Shown here: positions 57,984 to 64,000 of the stretch, piece by piece
Numbering within the stretch: the first letter of the stretch is position 1
Layout: each line of letters begins with the position of its first letter
Notes under the pieces: generated by a model
The model's input: only the letters and a program-made list of their open reading frames with translations
Database searches by the model: none
What the model was told of the DNA's origin: nothing
Assembly: GCF_002964785.1 (NCBI RefSeq)
Contig: NZ_PQCC01000018.1
Span: 434,001-498,000 of the forward strand
Source: Pseudoalteromonas sp. T1lg48
GTDB lineage: Bacteria; Pseudomonadota; Gammaproteobacteria; Enterobacterales; Alteromonadaceae
Direction of reading: 5' to 3'
Length of the DNA stretch: 64,000 bases
Made by a program: the position numbers and the translations under genes

Positions 57984-59327
57984 ATGTTACTTATGTCTTC
58001 ACAAGGTTCATTAAGCCTCACCACACGCATTATGCTGGGTATGGGACTGGGAGTATTTGTTGGCTTCCTGTTCAAATTCATACTCGGCGGTGAACAAGAA
58101 TTACTGCTTAATTTAGGGCTTTTCTCCCTGCCTGTAAAAGCATTTTTCGTCGATGGATTGCTCCATATAGGCGGACAAATCTTTATCGCCAGCTTAAAAA
58201 TGCTGGTAGTGCCCTTAGTGTTTGTGTCTTTGGTATGCGGTACCTGTAATCTCAGCGATCCAAAGACCCTGGGACGCCTGGGCGGCAAATCCATCGTCAT
58301 GTATCTTGCCACCACCGCCATTGCCATTACCGTCGCCATTACCCTGGCTCTGCTGTTTAACCCAGGTGAAGGCATTGCCCTGCCCCATGATGCAAACTTC
58401 GATGCCAAGCAGGCTCCGACCCTGGCGCAGGTGATTATCGGTATGTTCCCGACCAATCCAATCGATGCCATGGCCAACGGTAACATGCTGCAGGTCATCG
58501 TGTTCTCATTGCTTTTTGGTGTTGCTATGGCACTGAGCGGCGAAGCGGGACAGCGCCTTAGCGCGATTTTCGAAGACCTAAATAATGTCATTCTTAAGCT
58601 GGTGACTCTGCTTATGAATATCGCCCCATACGGGGTGTTCTGTTTGATGGCGAAATTATTTACCACCATTGAAATCGGTCTAATTTGGAGCCTGGCAAAG
58701 TACTTTGGCATCGTTATTGCTGCACTGCTTATTCATGCTTTGGTAAACTATTCGATTATATTCAAACTCTTTACCGGCCTGAGCTCAGTTAGGTTCCTGG
58801 CGCAAATGAAAGACACCTGTCTGTTTGCATTCAGTACCTCAAGTTCCAGCGCAACCATGCCGGTGACCCTTGAAACGGCCACCAAAAAGCTAGGTGCCAG
58901 TAACTCGGTGGCTTCTTTCACTGTGCCACTCGGCGCGACCATCAATATGGATGGCACCGCCATTATGCAAGGTGTGGCTACGGTGTTTATCGCCCAGGTG
59001 TTCGCCGTTGATCTCACCATTTCCGACTACCTAATGGTTATTCTTACCGCCACCCTGGCTTCGGTAGGCACCGCTGGCGTGCCCGGTGTCGGCCTTATTA
59101 TGCTGGCCATGGTACTGAACCAGGTGGGTCTGCCGGTAGAAGGGATTGCCCTGATCATAGGCGTTGACCGTCTGCTCGATATGACCCGCACCGCGGTGAA
59201 CGTCACCGGTGACTGTATGGTAACCTGTGTCGTAGCCAAATCAGAAGGCCAGCTTGATGAAGCCGTGTTTAACGATTTAGAGTCGGCGAAAGAGCTCGAA
59301 GAATATAAGCCTAAAGCACAGAGTTAA
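57984..59327 (+). CDS. Dicarboxylate/amino acid:cation symporter (DAACS family)
   Basis: A 447-residue Na+- or H+-coupled transporter of C4-dicarboxylates or acidic amino acids (GltP/DctA fold). Signatures are the serine-rich re-entrant loop FAFSTSSSSATMPVTLE (about 275-290), the NMDGTA motif (about 317), the second re-entrant loop ASVGTAGVPGVGL and the substrate-binding DRLLDMTRTAVNVTGD near the end. Start uncertain by three codons (57984 or 57993); neither has a strong ribosome site. Confidence 0.93.
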   Translation: MLLMSSQGSLSLTTRIMLGMGLGVFVGFLFKFILGGEQELLLNLGLFSLPVKAFFVDGLLHIGGQIFIASLKMLVVPLVFVSLVCGTCNLSDPKTLGRLGGKSIVMYLATTAIAITVAITLALLFNPGEGIALPHDANFDAKQAPTLAQVIIGMFPTNPIDAMANGNMLQVIVFSLLFGVAMALSGEAGQRLSAIFEDLNNVILKLVTLLMNIAPYGVFCLMAKLFTTIEIGLIWSLAKYFGIVIAALLIHALVNYSIIFKLFTGLSSVRFLAQMKDTCLFAFSTSSSSATMPVTLETATKKLGASNSVASFTVPLGATINMDGTAIMQGVATVFIAQVFAVDLTISDYLMVILTATLASVGTAGVPGVGLIMLAMVLNQVGLPVEGIALIIGVDRLLDMTRTAVNVTGDCMVTCVVAKSEGQLDEAVFNDLESAKELEEYKPKAQS

Positions 59328-59353
59328 CGCCGCTGGCTAATACTCTCGCCCAT

Positions 59354-59384
59354 AAAAAAGCCTCGCTATCCGCGAGGCTTTTTT
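59354..59384. terminator. Bidirectional terminator symporter / sohB
   Basis: Hairpin AAAAAAGCCTCG-CTATC-CGCGAGGCTTTTTT between convergent genes. Confidence 0.88.
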
Positions 59385-59400
59385 AATTCAGGTTTTAAAA

Positions 59401-60417
59401 TTAAGGTCTTAACCCTTTACTTTTACTCCAAAGACGCATGCCCAGGTGCTCTATGCTGATGGCAAAGTTTTTCGCCACCTTCTCGGCCAATCCTTTTTTC
59501 TGTTTATAGGTTACCTTGTAGGTCTGATAATCCTTCACCAAACTCAAAAGCTCATCATCGCTGGTACTGATCCTGTCCACCAAGCCCTTGTTAAGTGCAT
59601 CCAGGGCGAACCAATGCTCGCCGGTGGCCACTTGCTCCATATCTAAGACGGGACGATGCTGAGCGACAAACTGTTTAAACAAGACATGGGTTTGTTCGAT
59701 TTCTTCGCGAAATTTTTCTCGACCCGCATCGGTATTCTCACCAAACAGAGTGAGGGTGCGTTTATATTGACCGGCGGTGATCTGTTCAAAATCAATATCG
59801 TGCTTCTTCAATACCTTATTAAAGTTGGGGATTTGCGCGATCACGCCAATCGAACCAACAATAGCAAAAGGCGCGGCAATGATCTCATCGGCCACACAGG
59901 CCATCATATAGCCGCCGCTGGCAGCAACCTTATCTATGGCCACGGTCAGTTTAATACCTGCATCTTTCAGGCGCTGTAGTTGAGATGCACCTAGGCCATA
60001 GCCGTGTACCACGCCACCGCCGCTTTCCAACCGCACCAACACCTGATCCTTTTCTTTATCCGCCAAACTAATAATGGCGCTCACTTCCTGGCGTAGGCAC
60101 TCCACCTCATGGGCATCCATTGAGCCTTTAAAGTCAATCACATAGAGTCTGCCTTTGGGCTCTTTATCCGCTTCTTCCTTGGCCGCCTGTTTACGCTCTT
60201 TATTAAGTATCTTCAGCGCCTTTTTATCCAAGGTATTGTCTAGGAAGTCATCCTTTATCTGCTTCATTTCCTTCGATAAATCATCAACTTCCAAAAAACC
60301 AGGTTTACTTTTTGGCTTTGCCGCGGCGCCTACAATAAGCGCAATCACCACGCCTATGGCTAACACTATGGTCAGGGCTTTAGCCAAAAACAGGCCGTAT
60401 TCGAATAAGTATTCCAC
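59401..60417 (-). CDS. sohB: Inner-membrane S49 peptidase SohB
   Basis: A 338-residue membrane-anchored serine peptidase of the SppA/SohB family. It has an N-terminal membrane helix (about 8-30), a basic/charged linker, the S49 domain with VIDFKGSMDA, SGGGVVHGYG, and the catalytic Ser in VDKVAASGGYMMACVADEI (about 200). The GTG at 60417 is chosen because AAGAGGA lies 6 bases upstream and the length then matches E. coli SohB (349). The topA-sohB-yciK neighbourhood is conserved in gammaproteobacteria. Confidence 0.93.
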   Translation of the reverse strand: MEYLFEYGLFLAKALTIVLAIGVVIALIVGAAAKPKSKPGFLEVDDLSKEMKQIKDDFLDNTLDKKALKILNKERKQAAKEEADKEPKGRLYVIDFKGSMDAHEVECLRQEVSAIISLADKEKDQVLVRLESGGGVVHGYGLGASQLQRLKDAGIKLTVAIDKVAASGGYMMACVADEIIAAPFAIVGSIGVIAQIPNFNKVLKKHDIDFEQITAGQYKRTLTLFGENTDAGREKFREEIEQTHVLFKQFVAQHRPVLDMEQVATGEHWFALDALNKGLVDRISTSDDELLSLVKDYQTYKVTYKQKKGLAEKVAKNFAISIEHLGMRLWSKSKGLRP

Positions 60418-60472
60418 TGAAATTCCTCTTAAATTAGGTATGCAGGCAATGTAACACAGCGTACAGGCATAC

Positions 60473-60499
60473 AAAAAGCCGCACCCTAGGTACGGCTTA
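60473..60499 (-). terminator. Terminator of the VolA-like lipase gene
   Basis: Hairpin AAGCCG...CGGCTT with T run on the minus strand, 20 bases after the lipase stop. Confidence 0.75.
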
Positions 60500-60517
60500 T
60501 CTCTTTACTAAGTAGCC

Positions 60518-62941
60518 TTATTGAGCAATCACAGAGGTATCTGTGATAGGCAGCACCGTGCCCTTGGTTGCAAGATAAGTAGCAAACTGACGTTGCATTT
60601 CGGCATTAGCCGCCGCACTGTTTTGCGCATCTTCCTCGGCTGAAGAACTCAAGCTAGCCGACGGATCTGGCGCTGGCGTGAGTAGCGAACCATGGTGACC
60701 CTTGGCATAGCGCACCAGGTAGCTTGCCGGCTCTGGCGTCATTTGCATTTCGGTGGCCACAGAGGCACCCATCAATAACGACAGCGGGATCGTACCGGCA
60801 ATTGGGTTGGTTGCCACTTGCACCGGAACTACTGTGTCAGGTTTTGTTGTCATACCATCGCCGACAACTGCGGTCGTTAATACCGGCGTGCCCTGAGCAT
60901 TGACGCGCATGGCGTAGTTGGTTGGGTCACCTGCGTCGATAAGGGTCTGCGCCGCAAAGGAGAACTCGCTGACCAGGTCTTGAATGCTCGCCAGGCTGGC
61001 ACTGTCGCCCGTAGCGTTAAGCGAAGCCAGGAAAGCCTGATAACTACAGGTTACATAGGCTTCTTGGTTTTCTACATACTGGGCACAGCTGGCCAGGGCA
61101 CCGTCTTGCAAGAAGGCATTAAAAGTGGCCGATTCTGCCGTTCCCGCACCTAGCAATACCGAGCCCTGAATAAAGGGTCCAAAGGTGTCAGAATTAAGCA
61201 GAATGCTGGCTGCACCGCCACCGCCACTGCTCAGCGCTGCGGTATGAACCTTGAATAATGGGTCTATCTGAGGTGCCAGCGGCGTATTGGTTGTTGCCAG
61301 GAACGAAGGCGACACAATAGAGCCCATGGAAATGGCACCCAGGCTCACGTCTTGGGCGTTTAGTTCTGGGTCACCACTGAAGTTTAAGGCCAAACGCAGA
61401 CCCAATAGATCCGCCGTTGACTGGCGTACATTATCACGACCTACTAATAATGATTGCAGGTTCATATAGGCCAAAATAGAGCCAGTGGTGGCATTGAAAT
61501 CGTCTTTACCATCATGATCAACGTCAATGCCGCGCTCACCGTGCGCCGGTAAATCGATGGCCACGGTTGCCAAGCCTTGCAGGCTAAGCGCACCAGTTAG
61601 TGCCAGCATGTCTTCTTTTTTACGGGTAATGCCGTGTTGTAAGATAACCACGGGCCAGCCGCCTTCCGGCATCGTCATGGCCGGTAAGCCTAACTGGCCG
61701 CGAATCGTGTTAAGGGTTGCCAAATCGCTCGGCTTGGTGATTTGCACCGGAATATTGGCGTAACTTTGTACTTTAGGGATCTTGTTGTATTTGGTGAGGT
61801 GACGCTTATCATCAAGACCAAGATCGCGCAGCAGGCCGCCACTTAAGGTGTAACAAAAACCGTCCTCGGCAGTTAATGGCTGCTCTGGGAAGGCTTCACC
61901 TACTTCAGCTTTATACGCCATTACCGCTACGGCATTGTCACAGGCGCCCTGCCAGTAAATGTCTTTTAGATCGCTAAGCTCGGTACCTTTTGGCGTCTTA
62001 ATATAATTAGGAAGTACCACACTCCCCTTTTCATAGCTCACCGCGTTAAACATCATAGGAACATTCTGCATCCCTTGTGACGCGAACACCTGACCGACGG
62101 TAATAAGCGGCTGTTCCGGAATTTGTACCGCAGGAGTCGGCAGGCTTGGCTCTTGCAATGAGGCCGCCAGGATACTCTTAATGGTATTGAGGATCTCACC
62201 AGCCGATTGCATGGTCATGGCCGCCGAATAGATGATATCGTCTTTATTTAAATCGGTGCTGCCGACAATGACATTCTCATAACTGTTTAGCACGGCTTGC
62301 AGTGATTTTTGCTCGGGAGTCACCAGCGGCTCTTCACCGCTTGCTAGAGCATAAGTTGACGAGGGCGCGATAGAGCGACCTTCACTGTCTTTGAGACCCG
62401 TGGTCAATACCGTGATGTAAGAGCGACCTTGGGTAAAGGGTTTTAAAGGCACCACGGCAACCGCATCGCCACTGCCCTGAGTAATAAAATCTACGCCAAA
62501 ATTTAATTCTTTCACAAACTCACAGGCGATACCGGCAGGCACGGCCGCACAGGTCTGCGAGCTTTGATCTGCGCCCATCACCACTTCAAAAATACGCACA
62601 CTGCCCGGGGTAGCCGCCGAGGTTGCGTCCAGACTTACACCGGCTGCGAAGCTTAAATCGATTTTAAATGGGGTTTGCGTTGACCAACCGTCCAGGGCAC
62701 CTAAGGCCAGCTGAGGGCTGCTGTAATCATCTCCCTCGCCAGGAATCGCTAACGTGCCATCTTGAGTGCCGCTAAAAAGCAGGTCGTTAGGAACCGACAC
62801 CTTGCCGTTACTGGGGTCAAAAACCACGGTGGATTGCGGGATTACAGTCGGGGTCTCTGTTTTGATTTCTTCGAGCGTGTCTTCGCTGCCACAGCCAGCG
62901 AGAGCAGAAGCTACAGCGAGAGAAAGTAGCATTTTTTTCAT
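60518..62941 (-). CDS. VolA/Pla-1-type surface lipase lipoprotein
   Basis: An 807-residue lipoprotein (lipobox LAGC, Cys17). The N-terminal half is a beta-rich domain characteristic of VolA/Pla-1 lipases; the C-terminal half is an alpha/beta hydrolase. Visible marks are the oxyanion region PVVILQHGITRKKEDM (about 432-447), the nucleophile elbow GAISMGS (about 545), and a His near the end in YAKGHHGSLL. VolA of Vibrio is a surface lysophospholipase freeing fatty acids from host lipids; here it probably lets the cell use environmental lipids. GGAG ribosome site present. Confidence 0.87.
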   Translation of the reverse strand: MKKMLLSLAVASALAGCGSEDTLEEIKTETPTVIPQSTVVFDPSNGKVSVPNDLLFSGTQDGTLAIPGEGDDYSSPQLALGALDGWSTQTPFKIDLSFAAGVSLDATSAATPGSVRIFEVVMGADQSSQTCAAVPAGIACEFVKELNFGVDFITQGSGDAVAVVPLKPFTQGRSYITVLTTGLKDSEGRSIAPSSTYALASGEEPLVTPEQKSLQAVLNSYENVIVGSTDLNKDDIIYSAAMTMQSAGEILNTIKSILAASLQEPSLPTPAVQIPEQPLITVGQVFASQGMQNVPMMFNAVSYEKGSVVLPNYIKTPKGTELSDLKDIYWQGACDNAVAVMAYKAEVGEAFPEQPLTAEDGFCYTLSGGLLRDLGLDDKRHLTKYNKIPKVQSYANIPVQITKPSDLATLNTIRGQLGLPAMTMPEGGWPVVILQHGITRKKEDMLALTGALSLQGLATVAIDLPAHGERGIDVDHDGKDDFNATTGSILAYMNLQSLLVGRDNVRQSTADLLGLRLALNFSGDPELNAQDVSLGAISMGSIVSPSFLATTNTPLAPQIDPLFKVHTAALSSGGGGAASILLNSDTFGPFIQGSVLLGAGTAESATFNAFLQDGALASCAQYVENQEAYVTCSYQAFLASLNATGDSASLASIQDLVSEFSFAAQTLIDAGDPTNYAMRVNAQGTPVLTTAVVGDGMTTKPDTVVPVQVATNPIAGTIPLSLLMGASVATEMQMTPEPASYLVRYAKGHHGSLLTPAPDPSASLSSSAEEDAQNSAAANAEMQRQFATYLATKGTVLPITDTSVIAQ

Positions 62942-63140
62942 TGTGTTGGCTCCAAACCTATTCTTATTGTTCTGCGCAAATAATGTTAATCAAAAGGATA
63001 GAAAATCGTTAATGACACATTAGACCAGTTTAACTTATCGTAAACAGGTACGTTTCGCTACTTAAATTTGTAATAAATCACTTACTTGTTTATTGACTGT
63101 GGTAAAATCCCGCAAAAATCATGCACTGGGTGCTACAGCT

Positions 63141-63887
63141 ATGCAAAACTACAATGCAAGTGCGAATGCATTAGACCAAAAAGTAATCCTTGTTACCGGC
63201 GCTGGTGACGGCATTGGCCGTGTCGCCGCCCTGACTTATGCCAAACACGGCGCTACCGTGATCTTGCTGGGTAAAACCACCAAAAAATTGGAGGCCGTGT
63301 ACGACGAAATCGTCGCCGCTGGCTACCCGCAGCCCGCGATTGTACCTCTTGATTTAAAAGGTGCGACCAAGCAAAACTATCGCGATCTGGCTGCCACCAT
63401 AGAACAACAATTTGGCAAGCTTGATGGCCTGTTAAACAACGCCAGCATCTTGGGCTCACTGGGCCCTCTTGAGCACTTTTGCTCATCGACCTTTGAAAGC
63501 ATTATGAAGGTCAATGTCACCGCCCAGGCTTTGCTTACCAAAGCCATGTTCCCTGTGCTGCGTAAGGCGCCACATGCGTCAATTATCTTTACCTCATCGG
63601 GCGTAGGCCGCGAAGGCCGTGAATTTTGGGGTGCATACGCTATCTCTAAATTCGCCACCGAAGGCATGATGCAGACCTGGTCTAAGGAAGTGGGTAAAAC
63701 CAATATCCGCATCAACTGCATTAACCCAGGGGCGACCCGCACAAGCATGCGTGCCAGCGCCTTCCCAGGTGAAGACAGAGATAAATTGGCGACCCCTGAA
63801 GATCTTATGCCGACTTACCTTTACCTGATGAGTGATGACTCAATCGAGGTAAACGGTCAATCGCTGGATGCACAAGTGAAAAAGTAA
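63141..63887 (+). CDS. yciK: Short-chain dehydrogenase YciK
   Basis: A 248-residue SDR oxidoreductase. It has the cofactor motif TGAGDGIGR (about 19-27), LLNNASILG, the active-site Ser/Tyr/Lys set in FTSSGVGREGREFWGAYAISKFA (about 150-172), and INPGATRTSMRASAFP, which is particular to YciK. The ATG at 63141 matches family N-termini; an in-frame ATG 48 bases upstream would add a non-homologous tail. Substrate unknown. Confidence 0.92.
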   Translation: MQNYNASANALDQKVILVTGAGDGIGRVAALTYAKHGATVILLGKTTKKLEAVYDEIVAAGYPQPAIVPLDLKGATKQNYRDLAATIEQQFGKLDGLLNNASILGSLGPLEHFCSSTFESIMKVNVTAQALLTKAMFPVLRKAPHASIIFTSSGVGREGREFWGAYAISKFATEGMMQTWSKEVGKTNIRINCINPGATRTSMRASAFPGEDRDKLATPEDLMPTYLYLMSDDSIEVNGQSLDAQVKK

Positions 63888-63914
63888 CCCGACCGGTTTA
63901 CTTAGCTCAAAAAT

Positions 63915-63943
63915 AAAAAACGCCGTTTAATACGGCGTTTTTT
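63915..63943. terminator. Bidirectional terminator after yciK
   Basis: Hairpin AAAAAACGCCG-TTTAATA-CGGCGTTTTTT between yciK and the convergent gene at the window end. Confidence 0.88.
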
Positions 63944-63962
63944 ATTAGCTGTTGCGCAGGGA

Positions 63963-64000
63963 CTACCTGCGTTTCTTTTGCTGCTGCACACGTTGATTGT
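63963..64000 (-). CDS. C-terminal tail of a basic protein, probably RluB (partial)
   Basis: Only the last 11 codons lie in the window: NQRVQQQKKRR and a TAG stop at 63963. Such Arg/Lys/Gln-rich tails are typical of RluB-type pseudouridine synthases, and rluB sits beside yciK, sohB and topA in many gammaproteobacteria. Identity rests mainly on this gene order. Confidence 0.45.
   Translation of the reverse strand, partial: NQRVQQQKKRR

Noticed and set aside
57698..58711. 337-codon open frame on the minus strand
   Set aside because: It is antisense to the clear symporter gene, its protein is rich in Ser/Thr/Pro/Arg without domain pattern, and it has no ribosome site.
1..64000. CRISPR arrays, tRNA/rRNA genes, insertion-sequence transposases, prophage
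   Set aside because: No regularly spaced repeats, no tRNA-like GGTTCGAATCC arms, and no transposase or phage proteins were recognised in the window.

Overview
The window looks like chromosomal DNA from a marine or brackish gammaproteobacterium of the Alteromonadales type. The evidence is protein families and gene order: recC-recB-recD, the topA/sohB/yciK neighbourhood known from gammaproteobacteria, a TonB-receptor-based alpha-glucan locus with a tryptophan-halogenase homologue, and a VolA/Pla-1-type surface lipase. Genus and species cannot be fixed from the sequence alone.

Layout. 1-5.0 kb: an RND efflux pump (membrane fusion lipoprotein and inner-membrane pump) facing its TetR repressor. 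5.0-11.4 kb: an AT-rich accessory stretch with a lipoprotein, a decayed GFA-family gene, a 3.2-kb gene for a secreted beta-propeller protein with a GlyGly-CTERM-like tail, and a small secreted protein. All are on the minus strand, and attC-like folded sequences lie between them, which suggests a cassette-array remnant without an integrase in view. 11.4-22.6 kb: astB, a DUF962 protein, and the recC-recB-recD operon with a small membrane-protein gene at its end. 22.7-29.4 kb: a DUF6795-like protein, a frameshifted choice-of-anchor I lipoprotein, an Old Yellow Enzyme (nemA-like) divergent from a TetR regulator with two operators between them, a patatin-like protein and a signal peptidase I. 29.5-32.1 kb: arsR-GAPDH-arsJ, the arsenate-detoxification set. 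32.2-39.6 kb: a glucose/Entner-Doudoroff block (edd-eda-gapA, glk-lacI) sharing the operator TGACACCGGTGTCA, and a second LacI regulator. 41.8-54.3 kb: an alpha-glucan regulon (GH15 glucoamylase, MFS sugar porter, GH13 amylase lipoprotein, tryptophan-halogenase homologue, TonB receptor, GH13 alpha-glucosidase) marked by a different palindrome, TGCATACGTATGCA. 54.5-64 kb: topA, a dicarboxylate symporter, sohB, a VolA-like lipase, yciK and the tail of a probable rluB.

How the genes fit together. The TonB receptor would import maltodextrins, which GH13/GH15 enzymes cut to maltose and glucose. The MFS porter would bring these inward, glk would phosphorylate glucose, and edd/eda/gapA would carry carbon through the Entner-Doudoroff route. 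Two LacI repressors with distinct operators plausibly separate the uptake/degradation regulon from the central-metabolism regulon.

Quality note. Three otherwise intact genes (choice-of-anchor I, halogenase homologue, topA) are each broken by one missing base. Because topA is normally indispensable, sequencing or assembly error is the likeliest explanation, and small indels elsewhere in this sequence deserve caution.
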